A stretch of 64,000 nucleotides of DNA from Aeromicrobium tamlense (GTDB lineage: Bacteria > Actinomycetota > Actinomycetes > Propionibacteriales > Nocardioidaceae), in contig NZ_JACBZN010000001.1 of NCBI RefSeq assembly GCF_013408555.1, forward strand, positions 1,922,001-1,986,000. The letters run 5' to 3'. Below, one piece after another: positions 13,232 to 23,986 of the stretch. The notes beneath the pieces are model-generated. The model saw nothing but the letters and a program-made list of their open reading frames with translations, was not told where the DNA came from and made no database searches. The position numbers were made by a program, and so were the translations under genes. Every line of letters starts with the position of its first letter. Within the stretch, counting starts at the first letter, position 1.

Positions 13232-14398
13232 TCAGGTCGAGTAGGCGGAGTTCTCGTGGACGTAGGCGTGCGTCAGGTCGTTGGTCCAGATCGTGGCGCT
13301 GTGGTCGCCTGCCTTGAGGTCGATCGTGACCGTGACCGAGCGCGGCTCGAGGTCGACCAGGTCGATCGACTCCCCCACGCCGGAGTTGCGGCACACCCAC
13401 ACGTCGTTGACCGCGACGTCGAGGTCGAGCGGGTCGAACTCCGCGGTCGTGGTGCCGGCCGAGGCCAGGATGCGGCCCCAGTTGGGGTCCTTGCCGTAGA
13501 TCGCCGTCTTGAACAGGTTGCTGCGCGCGACGGACCGGCCGACCTCGAGCGCGTCCTGCTCGCTCGCGGCGTTGACCGTGGTGATCGCGATCTCGTGGTC
13601 GGCGCCCTCGGCGTCGGCCAGCAGCTGCAGCGCGAGGTCGCGGCACACGGTGGTGAGCGCCTCGGTGAACGCGGCGACCTCCGGCGCGACGCCCGAGGCA
13701 CCGGACGCCATCAGCAGCACGGTGTCGTTGGTGGACTGGCAGCCGTCGGAGTCGAGCCGGTCGAACGTCTGGGCCGTGGCGGTCCGCAGGGCGGTGTCGA
13801 GCGTGGCCGCGTCGAGGTCGGCGTCGGTCGTGACGACGACGAGCATCGTGGCCAGCGCCGGGGCGAGCATGCCCGCGCCCTTCGCCATGCCGCCGATGAC
13901 CCAGCCGTCGCCCTGCGCGACGGACTGCTTCATGACGGTGTCGGTGGTCATGATCGCCGTCGCTGCGTCGGCGCCGCCCTCGGGCGAGAGAGCGACGACG
14001 GCCGCGTCGACCCCGGCCAGCACCTTGGACTCGTCGAGCAGGCGCCCGATGAGGCCCGTCGAGCAGACCTGGACGTCGATCGCACCGATGCCGAGGTGCT
14101 CGGCGACGCGCTCGGCCGTGCGGTGCGTGGCCGCGAATCCCTCGGGTCCCGTGTAGCAGTTGGCGCCGCCGGAGTTGAGCACGATCGAGCGGGCGCTGCC
14201 GCCCTTGATCGCCTGCTCGCTCCAGATCACCGGGTGCGCCTTGCAGCGGTTCGAGGTGAACACGGCGGCCGCGGCCGACGACGGACCGTCGTTGACGACG
14301 AGCGCGATGTCGGGCTTGCCCGAGTCCTTGAGGCCGGCGGTGACGCCCGCGGCCCGGAAGCCCTGCGCAGCGGTCACGCCCGTGCTGTTCTCGTTCAT
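13232..14398 (-). CDS. argJ: glutamate N-acetyltransferase / amino-acid acetyltransferase
   Basis: Transfers the acetyl group from acetylornithine to glutamate, giving a cyclic pathway. The 388-residue precursor is expected to cleave itself before the conserved threonine in [16 protein letters not shown], inferred as the family KG..MI..N-like site with Thr (ALATM). Other family blocks are [17 protein letters not shown] near residue 40 and [10 protein letters not shown] near 75. ATG 14398 gives an ATGA overlap with argC. The extended reading frame upstream lies within argC and was rejected. Confidence 0.96.
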   Translation of the reverse strand: MNENSTGVTAAQGFRAAGVTAGLKDSGKPDIALVVNDGPSSAAAAVFTSNRCKAHPVIWSEQAIKGGSARSIVLNSGGANCYTGPEGFAATHRTAERVAEHLGIGAIDVQVCSTGLIGRLLDESKVLAGVDAAVVALSPEGGADAATAIMTTDTVMKQSVAQGDGWVIGGMAKGAGMLAPALATMLVVVTTDADLDAATLDTALRTATAQTFDRLDSDGCQSTNDTVLLMASGASGVAPEVAAFTEALTTVCRDLALQLLADAEGADHEIAITTVNAASEQDALEVGRSVARSNLFKTAIYGKDPNWGRILASAGTTTAEFDPLDLDVAVNDVWVCRNSGVGESIDLVDLEPRSVTVTIDLKAGDHSATIWTNDLTHAYVHENSAYST

Positions 14399-15435
14399 GG
14401 CGCCACTCCGATCGTGGTGAGTCCGGTGGTCTCGGGCAGACCCAGCGCGAGGTTCATCGACTGGACGGCCGCGCCGGCCGTGCCCTTGACGAGGTTGTCG
14501 ATGGCCGTGACCGTGACGAGGCGACCCGCGCGCTCGTCGACCGCGACCTGGATCTGGGCCGTGTTGGCGCCCAGCGTGGCGGCCGTGGTGGGCCACTGGC
14601 CCTCGGGCAGCAGGTGCAGGAACGGCTCGTCGCCGTACGCGTCCTCGTAGGCGGCGCGCACCTGCGCCTCGTCGATGCCCTCGGCCAGCCGCGCGGTGGC
14701 GGTGGCCAGGATGCCCCGCGCCATCGGCACCAGCGTGGGCGTGAAGGAGATCGTCACCTCGGGCGCGCCGGCCTTGGTGAGGTTCTGCGCGATCTCGGGA
14801 ATGTGGCGGTGGCTGCCGCCGACCGCGTACGGCAGCGCGGCGCCCAGGCCCTCGGACGCCAGCAGGTGCGTCTTGAGCGACTTGCCCGCGCCGGAGTACC
14901 CGTTCGCCAGCACGGCGACGAGGTCGGTGGTCTCGACCAGACCCGCGGCGACCGCCGGCTGCAGGCCCAGCGTCACGGCGGTGACGTTGCAGCCCGGCAC
15001 GGCGACGCGCCGCGCGCCGGCCAGCGCCGCGCGCTGACGCGAGGAGCCCGTGATGAGCTCGGGCATGCCGTACGGCCAGGTGCCCGCGTGCTCGCCGCCG
15101 TAGTAGTCGGCCCAGTCCTGCGAGCTCTCGAGCCGGTGGTCGGCCCCGCAGTCGATCACGAGGACGTCGTCGGGCAGCTGCGCGGCGACGGCGCCCGACG
15201 CGCCGTGCGGCAGCGCCAGGAACACGACGTCGTGTCCGGCGAGGGTCTCGGGGGTGGTCTCGGCGACGATCCGGTCGGCCAGCGGGAGCAGGTGGGGCTG
15301 GTGCTGGCCGAACCGAGAGCCCGCGGTGGACGCCGCGGTCAGCGCGCCCACCTCGACCTCGGGGTGCGACAGCAGCAGCCGCAGCACTTCTCCGCCGGCG
15401 TACCCGGTGGCACCGGTGACGGCGACCTTGATCAT
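14395..15435 (-). CDS. argC: N-acetyl-gamma-glutamyl-phosphate reductase
   Basis: NADPH-dependent reductase making acetylglutamate semialdehyde. The 346 residues start with the Rossmann motif [18 protein letters not shown]. The active-site cysteine is in [16 protein letters not shown] near residue 148, and the catalytic histidine region is [10 protein letters not shown] near 209. It begins 5 bp after the argG stop and overlaps argJ at its end. The residues after the cysteine read NVTA where many homologues have YPTA. The catalytic residue itself is intact. Confidence 0.96.
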   Translation of the reverse strand: MIKVAVTGATGYAGGEVLRLLLSHPEVEVGALTAASTAGSRFGQHQPHLLPLADRIVAETTPETLAGHDVVFLALPHGASGAVAAQLPDDVLVIDCGADHRLESSQDWADYYGGEHAGTWPYGMPELITGSSRQRAALAGARRVAVPGCNVTAVTLGLQPAVAAGLVETTDLVAVLANGYSGAGKSLKTHLLASEGLGAALPYAVGGSHRHIPEIAQNLTKAGAPEVTISFTPTLVPMARGILATATARLAEGIDEAQVRAAYEDAYGDEPFLHLLPEGQWPTTAATLGANTAQIQVAVDERAGRLVTVTAIDNLVKGTAGAAVQSMNLALGLPETTGLTTIGVAP

Positions 15436-15440
15436 GGCGA

Positions 15441-18724
<3,284 letters not shown>

Positions 18725-18752
18725 ACCCCTCGGCCCCGGCGCCGCGCCCCAC

Positions 18753-18758
18753 TAGAGT
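18753..18758 (+). promoter_or_regulatory. possible -10 element for lemA
   Basis: TAGAGT lies about 30 bases before the lemA GTG, leaving a short leader that contains the GGAGG ribosome site at 18779-18783. No clear -35 is visible. Confidence 0.4.
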
Positions 18759-18788
18759 TTCGACCAGTTCCCGTACCTGGAGGTTCCC

Positions 18789-19346
18789 GTGCTGATCTGG
18801 ATCATCGTCGCGATCGTCGTCGCCCTCGTGCTGTTCGGGGTCGTCGCGTTCAACCGGCTGCGCACGGCCGACATCGCCGCCCAGGAGGCGCTCGGCGGGA
18901 TCGACGTGCAGCTGACCCGCCGCGCCGACCTCATCCCGAACCTCGTGAACGCCGTGAAGGGCTACGCCGCCCACGAGCGCGGCGTCTTCGAGGAGGTCAC
19001 GGCCGCGCGCGCCGGCGTCACCGAGGCCGCCCGGTCGGGCTCGGTCGAGCAGCGCGCCGCTGCCGAGGCCCGCCTCGAGCGCGCGCTCGTCGACGTGATG
19101 GCCGTCGCCGAGGCGTACCCCGACCTCAAGGCCTCGGCGAACTTCCAGCACCTGCAGACCGAGCTGAGCGACACCGAGGACAAGCTGTCGTTCGCGCGCC
19201 AGTACTACAACGACGCCGTGCGGGCGCTCAACCAGCTGGTGCGCACGATCCCGTGGATGTTCTTCACGGGCGTCGCCGGCGTGAAGGAGCGCACCTTCTA
19301 CGACGCTCCCGCCGGCCAGGACGCTCCTCCCACCGTCCAGTTCTGA
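18789..19346 (+). CDS. LemA family protein
   Basis: A 185-residue LemA protein with an N-terminal membrane anchor (residues 2-20, LIWIIVAIVVALVLFGVVAF) and a long alpha-helical domain. Family motifs are IDVQLTRRADLIPNLVNAVKGYAAHE near residue 38, ETELSDTEDKLSFARQYYND-like text near 125, and a truncated ARTxPWxFF-like block (RTIPWMFFTG) near 155. The start is GTG 18789 with GGAGG five bases upstream. It lies downstream of its usual DUF2207 partner. A long hairpin of repeat family A begins 8 bp after its stop. Confidence 0.93.
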   Translation: MLIWIIVAIVVALVLFGVVAFNRLRTADIAAQEALGGIDVQLTRRADLIPNLVNAVKGYAAHERGVFEEVTAARAGVTEAARSGSVEQRAAAEARLERALVDVMAVAEAYPDLKASANFQHLQTELSDTEDKLSFARQYYNDAVRALNQLVRTIPWMFFTGVAGVKERTFYDAPAGQDAPPTVQF

Positions 19347-19354
19347 CCCCGCAA

Positions 19355-19417
19355 CGAGATGTGCTCCCCTTTCGACGTTTGAGCCGGGCTGAAAGGTCGA
19401 AAAGGGAGCACATCTCG
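19355..19417. repeat. intergenic palindromic repeat, family A, copy 1
   Basis: A 63-bp element with 22-bp arms (19355-19376 and 19396-19417) differing at one position, starting CGAGATGTGCTCCC, with a few further inner pairs and a GC-rich loop. It lies between the convergent lemA and ilvE stops (8 and 13 bp away), so it probably terminates both. A diverged second copy is at 60617-60681 in the same convergent context. Confidence 0.85.
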
Positions 19418-19430
19418 CGCTCGCCGGAGG

Positions 19431-20525
19431 TCAGACCGCGCGGGTCATCCAGCCGTGGCGGTCCTCGGCGCGGCCGTACTGGATGTCGACCAGTGCCGAG
19501 CGGATGTCGGCCGTGACCTTGCCCGGCTCGCCCTCGGCGCTGACGACCTCGCCACCGTCCCACTTGAGCTTGCCCACCGGAGTGACCACCGCGGCGGTGC
19601 CGCAGGCGAAGACCTCGGTGATCGTGCCGTCGGCGACGCCGTCGCGCCAGTCGTCGATCGAGACCTTGCGCTCGATGACGTCGTGGCCCAGGTCCTTGGC
19701 GATGGCCAGGATCGAGTCGCGGGTGATGCCCTCGAGGATCGAACCACTGAGCTCGGGCGTGACGATCGATCCGTCGGCGTGCACGAAGTACAGGTTCATG
19801 CCGCCGAGCTCCTCGACCCAGCGGTGCTCCACCGAGTCCAGGAAGGCGACCTGCGCGCAGCCGTGCGTCGCGGCCTCCTGCTGGGGCAGCAGGCTGGCGG
19901 CGTAGTTGCCGCCGCACTTCGCGGCGCCCGTGCCACCGGCGCCCGCCCGGCTGTACTCGCTGGAGAGCCAGATGTCGACCGGCTTGATGCCCTCGGAGAA
20001 GTAGGCGCCGGCGGGCGACGCGATCACCGAGTACGTGACGTGCTGGCTGGGCCGGACGCCCAGGAAGACCTCGGACGCGAACATGAAGGGGCGCAGGTAG
20101 AGGCTGCGCTCCTCGCCCGTGGGCACCCACGCGCGGTCGGTCTCGATCAGCGACCGCACCGACCCGATGAACCACTCGACCGGCAGCTCGGGCAGCGCGA
20201 GGCGGTGCGCCGAGCGCTGCATCCGGGCCGCGTTGGCCTCGGGACGGAACAGCCACACCGAGCCGTCGGCGTGGGCGTAGGCCTTGAGGCCCTCGAAGAT
20301 CTCCTGGGCGTAGTGCAGCACCGCCGTGGCCGGGTCGAGCGACAGCGGGCCGTACGGCACGACGCGGGGGTCGTGCCAGTCGCGGTCCGGCGTCCACTCG
20401 GTCAGGAACATGTGGTCGGTGAAGTGGTTGCCGAACCCGGGATCGGCGAGGATCTCCGAGCGCTCGGCGTCGCTGCGTGCGTTCGCGTTGGTCTCGATCC
20501 GGGGGGTGAACGCAGGGGTGGTCAT
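19431..20525 (-). CDS. ilvE: branched-chain amino acid aminotransferase
   Basis: PLP enzyme for the last step of valine, leucine and isoleucine synthesis. The 364 residues show FGNHFTDHMFLTEW near 30, YAQEIFEGLKAYAHADG near 71, SLYLRPFMFAS near 145, and the PLP lysine in GTGAAKCGGNYAAS near 197. The start is ATG 20525, because -10-like TATCGT lies 7 bases upstream and no ribosome site is close. It follows leuB after 41 bp on the same strand and could also be read from leuB. Confidence 0.96.
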   Translation of the reverse strand: MTTPAFTPRIETNANARSDAERSEILADPGFGNHFTDHMFLTEWTPDRDWHDPRVVPYGPLSLDPATAVLHYAQEIFEGLKAYAHADGSVWLFRPEANAARMQRSAHRLALPELPVEWFIGSVRSLIETDRAWVPTGEERSLYLRPFMFASEVFLGVRPSQHVTYSVIASPAGAYFSEGIKPVDIWLSSEYSRAGAGGTGAAKCGGNYAASLLPQQEAATHGCAQVAFLDSVEHRWVEELGGMNLYFVHADGSIVTPELSGSILEGITRDSILAIAKDLGHDVIERKVSIDDWRDGVADGTITEVFACGTAAVVTPVGKLKWDGGEVVSAEGEPGKVTADIRSALVDIQYGRAEDRHGWMTRAV

Positions 20526-20532
20526 GGCGGAC

Positions 20533-20538
20533 ACGATA
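20533..20538 (-). promoter_or_regulatory. -10 element of a leaderless promoter (ilvE)
   Basis: TATCGT on the minus strand ends 7 bases before the ilvE ATG, inside the 41-bp leuB-ilvE gap. It suggests ilvE can be expressed independently of leuB. Confidence 0.5.
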
Positions 20539-20566
20539 GTCCTTTCGGGAGTGGTGGGAGGGGTCG

Positions 20567-21625
20567 TCAGGCGACCGATACCTCCGCGGCCACGCGCGAC
20601 GCGATGGCCTCCCCCACCTCCTGCGTGGATCGCGGCTGACCGTCGCGCGCGGCGATGTCGGCCTCGACGGCGGCGGTGATGCGCGCCGCCTCGGCGGCGT
20701 GGCCGAGGTGGTCGAGCAGCAGGCCGGCCGAGAGGATCGCGGCGGTCGGGTCGGCCTTGGACTGGCCGGCGATGTCGGGCGCCGAGCCGTGGACCGGCTC
20801 GAACATGCTCGGGGCGGTGCGGTCGGGGTTGACGTTGCCGCTCGCGGCCAGGCCGATGCCACCGGTGACGGCGGCGGCCAGGTCGGTGAGGATGTCGCCG
20901 AACAGGTTGTCCGTGACGATCACGTCGAAGCGCGCCGGGTCGGTCGCCAGGAAGATCGTGGCGGCGTCGACGTGCAGGTAGTCGACCGTGATGTCGGGGA
21001 ACTCCGCCGCGACGGCGTCGACCGTGCGGCTCCACAGGTGGCCGGCGTGGACGAGCACGTTGTTCTTGTGCACGAGCGTCAGCTTGCGACGCGGGCGCGC
21101 CTGCGCACGGGCGAACGCGTCGCGGACCACACGCTCGACGCCGAAGGCCGTGTTGAGGCTGACCTCGGTGGCGACCTCGTGCGGCGTGCCGACGCGGATC
21201 GCGCCGCCGTTGCCGACGTACGGTCCCTCGGTGCCCTCACGGACGACGACGAAGTCGATGTCGCCCGGGTCGGCCAGCGGCGTGGGGACGCCCGGGAACA
21301 GCTTCGAGGGACGCAGGTTCACGTAGTGGTCGAGCTCGAACCGCAGCCGCAGCAGCAGTCCGCGCTCCAGCACCCCGGACGGGACCGACGGGTCGCCGAC
21401 CGCGCCGAGCAGGATCGCGTCGTGCCCGCGGATCTCCTCGAGGACGCTGTCGGGCAGCGTCTCGCCGGTCGCGTGCCAGCGGCGCGCGCCCAGGTCGTAG
21501 GCCGTGCGGTCGAACGTGAGTCCGGACCCCTGCGCGACGACGTCGAGAACCTTCAGGGCCTGCTCGGTGACTTCCGGGCCGATGCCGTCGCCGGCGACGA
21601 CCGCGAGGGAATAGGTGCTGGTCAT
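20567..21625 (-). CDS. leuB: 3-isopropylmalate dehydrogenase
   Basis: NAD-dependent oxidative decarboxylase of leucine synthesis, 352 residues. Signatures are [20 protein letters not shown] at residue 8, [20 protein letters not shown] near 90, [17 protein letters not shown] near 125, and the metal/substrate motif [21 protein letters not shown] near 240. The start is ATG 21625, six bases after the -10-like TAGGAT. leuC and leuD are not in this window. Confidence 0.95.
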   Translation of the reverse strand: MTSTYSLAVVAGDGIGPEVTEQALKVLDVVAQGSGLTFDRTAYDLGARRWHATGETLPDSVLEEIRGHDAILLGAVGDPSVPSGVLERGLLLRLRFELDHYVNLRPSKLFPGVPTPLADPGDIDFVVVREGTEGPYVGNGGAIRVGTPHEVATEVSLNTAFGVERVVRDAFARAQARPRRKLTLVHKNNVLVHAGHLWSRTVDAVAAEFPDITVDYLHVDAATIFLATDPARFDVIVTDNLFGDILTDLAAAVTGGIGLAASGNVNPDRTAPSMFEPVHGSAPDIAGQSKADPTAAILSAGLLLDHLGHAAEAARITAAVEADIAARDGQPRSTQEVGEAIASRVAAEVSVA

Positions 21626-21631
21626 GAGTCC

Positions 21632-21637
21632 ATCCTA
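21632..21637 (-). promoter_or_regulatory. -10 element of a leaderless promoter (leuB)
   Basis: TAGGAT on the minus strand ends 6 bases before the leuB ATG. It lies 47 bp downstream of the stop of the small acidic ORF at 21685-21771, so leuB need not be cotranscribed with that ORF. Confidence 0.6.
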
Positions 21638-21684
21638 GAACCGTTGATCTCAGATGTTGAAACTCGGGTCTCGCTATCCGGTCG

Positions 21685-21771
21685 TCAGTTGTCTTCGGGC
21701 GTCTCGTCGAAATCGGCGTCGTCGCGCAGGTGCGCGGGTCCCCATTCCATGGCGATGATCGGGTCGAACAT
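21685..21771 (-). CDS. small acidic ORF (28 aa) upstream of leuB
   Basis: A 28-codon frame with a strong ribosome site AGAGGAG five bases before ATG 21771. The product begins MFDPIIAMEWGPAHL and ends DFDETPEDN, with about ten acidic residues against one arginine and one histidine. Around 85% of codons end in G or C, as in real genes here. It follows a possible leader peptide and hairpin (21940-22004). I do not recognise a family. An acidic C-terminal tail on a short hydrophobic start could suit a modified-peptide precursor or regulatory peptide, but no modification enzyme is clearly linked to it. A class I methyltransferase is divergent, 340 bp away. Confidence 0.5.
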   Translation of the reverse strand: MFDPIIAMEWGPAHLRDDADFDETPEDN

Positions 21772-21939
21772 GAGTGCTCCTCTGAAGTGGCAGTGGTGGT
21801 CGGTGCGGGATCCGACGGGACCGACGACCCTGCGGGGCCACGTGCTGCGACGGGTGACGTCGGTCAGCGTTTCAGAGGAGGAGAACCAGGTCCTGGTCCA
21901 GAACATCTGCTGCAGAGTCGTCGAGCCAACGCCGAAACT

Positions 21940-21975
21940 CCGCGGCAGGTGTGGCCCTAGGAGGTCCTGCCGCGG
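21940..21975 (-). promoter_or_regulatory. 10-bp inverted repeat in the leader upstream of the 28-aa ORF
   Basis: Perfect 10-bp arms CCGCGGCAGG / CCTGCCGCGG separated by 16 bases. On the minus strand the first arm lies within the last codons of the leader peptide at 21957-22004, so a ribosome on that peptide would cover it. No U tract follows, so a simple terminator is unlikely. Masking of downstream translation or transcription pausing is possible. Confidence 0.45.
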
Positions 21976-22004
21976 CAAGCGATGAGTACGAGCTGCTTCC
22001 GCAT
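21957..22004 (-). CDS. possible leader peptide MRKQLVLIACRGRTS
   Basis: A 15-codon frame starting at ATG 22004, seven bases after a TACAGT -10-like hexamer (22012-22017, minus strand), matching the leaderless promoters seen elsewhere in the window. It encodes Leu-Val-Leu-Ile in the middle and ends in TAG within a strong hairpin. It could sense branched-chain amino acids ahead of the small ORF and leuB, but the residue run is short and coding is uncertain. Confidence 0.35.
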   Translation of the reverse strand: MRKQLVLIACRGRTS

Positions 22005-22108
22005 GGCCGCGACTGTACACCAGGGTCCGGGCCGCCGTCTGCACCCCACGCAGATCTCAGCGGGTGAGCCCGGGCGCCTTCGTGCCCGCCACGTGGAACA
22101 CTGGCCTC

Positions 22109-22672
22109 ATGAGCGCTCCGGCTGAGGTCCCTGATCTGGTCGCCCGCGCCCTGGACCTGTCCCGGCGCCGCGGCTTCATCACCTCCACCCGCAGCGAGAC
22201 GGGCCGACTGCTGGCGACCTTGGCCGCCTCGCGCCACGGCACCCTCGCCGAGCTCGGCACCGGTTGCGGCGTGGGCTCGGCCTGGCTGTCCAGCGGAGCC
22301 CCGAAGGGCGCCCACATCGTCACCGCCGAGCTCGATCCCGGCCTCGCCGAGGACGTGCAGGGCATCTTCCACGACGCCTCGAACGTCGAGGTCACGTGCG
22401 GCGACTGGACCGTGCTCGAGCAGTACGCGCCGTTCTCCCTATTGTTCGTGGACGTGCGCGACGTCATGGCCAGCATCGACGTGATGGCCGACCTCCTCGA
22501 GCCCGGCGGCATCGCCGTGCTCGACGACTTCGTCCCCTCGGCGTTCTGGCCGCCGATCGTCGACGGCCAGGTCGACACGATCCGCGAGCAGTGGCTCACC
22601 GACGAGCGCTTCGCCGCCGTCGAGATGCTGATCGACCCCGACGCCAGCCTCATCATCGCCACGCGCCGCTGA
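22109..22672 (+). CDS. class I SAM-dependent O-methyltransferase-like protein
   Basis: A 187-residue methyltransferase. The SAM-binding motif I is ALAELGTGCGVGSAWL-like (LAELGTGCGVGSAW near residue 50), the acidic end of strand 2 is VTAELDPG near 75, and the later strand is LLFVDVRDV near 112, resembling the small O-methyltransferase family (caffeoyl-CoA type). No transmembrane segment is present. The start is ATG 22109, as the 15-residue upstream extension from a GTG is not family-like. The substrate is unknown. It is a single gene, divergent from the small-ORF/leuB region. Confidence 0.75.
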   Translation: MSAPAEVPDLVARALDLSRRRGFITSTRSETGRLLATLAASRHGTLAELGTGCGVGSAWLSSGAPKGAHIVTAELDPGLAEDVQGIFHDASNVEVTCGDWTVLEQYAPFSLLFVDVRDVMASIDVMADLLEPGGIAVLDDFVPSAFWPPIVDGQVDTIREQWLTDERFAAVEMLIDPDASLIIATRR

Positions 22673-22753
22673 CGCGACCGGCACGGGCGAACCCCTCGCC
22701 GTCCTACTCTCGGCCCAACGGGTCATCGAGACCCAGACGGAGGAGGAGTCGTC

Positions 22754-23188
22754 ATGTCCGAACCGACCTACGCCCACACCACCAGTCCGCGAGGCGTCCG
22801 CACCGTCGGACTGCTGTCGATCATCGCCGGCATCGTCCTCGTCGTGGCCGGGGCCGCCACGTGGTGGGTCGTCACCGACCAGCTGAAGGCCCAGAACATC
22901 ACCGTCTCCGAGGACGCCGAGTGGTTCGGCGGCAAGCAGGTGAACGGCCCCGTCGACGCCTACTCGCAGGCGCAGGTGATCGACAAGCACGCCCTCGAGG
23001 CGACGGGTGGCAAGACCTACGCCGAGCTGGAGCAGGACGACCCCCTGCGCGAGGTCGCGATGAACGCCTCGTTCCTGCGTGCCTCGCTGTTCACGTCGGT
23101 GGTCGCCTACGGCGTCGCGCTGTTCGCGGCCGGCATGGGTCTCATGTGGATCCTGATGGGCTGGTCGCTGCGTCGCCTCGCGCCCTGA
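22754..23188 (+). CDS. small two-helix membrane protein (often mislabelled LigA-like)
   Basis: A 144-residue protein with two hydrophobic helices at about residues 17-41 and 113-137 and a polar extracytoplasmic loop between them (AEWFGGKQVNGPVDAYSQAQ). Similar actinobacterial proteins are sometimes labelled aromatic ring-opening dioxygenase LigA without support. There are no dioxygenase metal ligands here, and I would not carry that name over. It has a strong GGAGGAGG ribosome site upstream of ATG 22754. Function is unknown, and it is convergent with the YczE-like gene. Confidence 0.75.
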   Translation: MSEPTYAHTTSPRGVRTVGLLSIIAGIVLVVAGAATWWVVTDQLKAQNITVSEDAEWFGGKQVNGPVDAYSQAQVIDKHALEATGGKTYAELEQDDPLREVAMNASFLRASLFTSVVAYGVALFAAGMGLMWILMGWSLRRLAP

Positions 23189-23195
23189 GCGGACG

Positions 23196-23798
23196 TCAGG
23201 TCGTGGCCGGCTCGGCGGCCGCGACCCGGCGCACCTCGAACCACGGCAGGAAGAGCTGCACGATCGGGCCGATCGCCACGGCGTAGAGCACCGTGCCGAT
23301 GCCCACCGTGCCGCCCAGCAGGAAGCCCGTGGCGAGGACGAGCAGCTCCAGCATCGTGCGCACGCGCCGCACGCTCGCGCCGGTGCGTCGGACGATGCCG
23401 GTCCACAGGCCGTCGCGCGGGCCCGGGCCCAGGCCCGCTCCGACATACATGGCGCCCGCCATGCCGTTGCCGACGACGCCGGCCACCAGCATCGCCGTGC
23501 CCCACACCGGACCCGAGGCCTCGGGCAGGACCGCCAGGGTGGCGTCGGCCGCCAGGCCGATCACCACGACGTTCGCGATCGTGCCGAAGCCCGGACGCTG
23601 GCGCAGCGGGATCCAGGCCAGCAGCACGAGTGCCCCGACGAGGATGACGACCTGCCCGAACGTCAGCGGCAGCTGGTGGGTCAGACCCTCGTGGAAGACG
23701 TCCCACGGGTCGAGCCCCATGCCGGCCCGCACCAGCAGGGCCATGGTCGCGCCGTAGAGCCACAGCCCGACGAAGAGCTGCACGAGACGGCGCGTCAT
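23196..23798 (-). CDS. YczE/YitT-like integral membrane protein
   Basis: A 200-residue protein with five or six transmembrane helices. The YczE-type N-terminus is LFVGLWLYGATMALLVRAGMGLDPWDVFHEGL, where the GLDPWDVFH motif is the family mark. Further conserved features are FGQVVILVG and GPGPRDGLWTGI. It is the usual neighbour of MocR-type regulators of the YczR group, and here that regulator is divergent at 23987. ATG 23798 overlaps the stop of a 55-residue ORF. Function is unknown, with transport proposed for related families. Confidence 0.82.
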   Translation of the reverse strand: MTRRLVQLFVGLWLYGATMALLVRAGMGLDPWDVFHEGLTHQLPLTFGQVVILVGALVLLAWIPLRQRPGFGTIANVVVIGLAADATLAVLPEASGPVWGTAMLVAGVVGNGMAGAMYVGAGLGPGPRDGLWTGIVRRTGASVRRVRTMLELLVLATGFLLGGTVGIGTVLYAVAIGPIVQLFLPWFEVRRVAAAEPATT

Positions 23799-23962
23799 CG
23801 CCGCGCCTCGGGCCGGCGCAGGATCGGCGCGGTGGGCAGGCGACGCAGCCCGTCGCGTCGCACGACGCGCACGGTGGCCGCGATCCCCCACATCGTGAGG
23901 GCGATCAGGATCATCCACAGGAGCACCCTCTCACTCTGCGCCGAACTGGACTTGGATTCCAT
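23795..23962 (-). CDS. 55-aa single-helix membrane protein coupled to the YczE-like gene
   Basis: A short gene starting MESKSSSAQSERVLLWM, with one hydrophobic helix (about residues 13-32, LLWMILIALTMWGIAATVRV) and a basic, proline-containing cytoplasmic tail rich in arginine. Its TGA overlaps the ATG of the YczE-like gene (ATGA), so the two are coupled. It is divergent from the MocR regulator gene with only 24 bp between the starts. I recognise no family. It may be a small accessory subunit of the YczE-like protein. Confidence 0.65.
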   Translation of the reverse strand: MESKSSSAQSERVLLWMILIALTMWGIAATVRVVRRDGLRRLPTAPILRRPEARR

Positions 23963-23980
23963 AGCCAATCCTGCCAAAGT
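23952..23980 (+). promoter_or_regulatory. promoter of the MocR regulator gene, overlapping the divergent start
   Basis: TTGGAT (23952-23957) and CAAAGT (23975-23980) are 17 bp apart, and the second ends 6 bases before ATG 23987. The TTGG / CCAA inverted pair at 23952-23968 spans the divergent start and could be an operator. MocR autoregulation is common, but binding here is inference. Confidence 0.5.
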
Positions 23981-23986
23981 GGCCTC

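Noticed and set aside
21685..22672. RiPP biosynthetic cluster (28-aa precursor plus methyltransferase)
   Set aside because: The methyltransferase is divergent, resembles small-molecule O-methyltransferases, and no other maturation, protease or export gene is near. The precursor idea is kept only as a possibility.
22754..23188. LigA-type ring-opening dioxygenase for the 144-residue protein
   Set aside because: This name circulates for such small actinobacterial membrane proteins, but no iron ligands or dioxygenase fold are visible.
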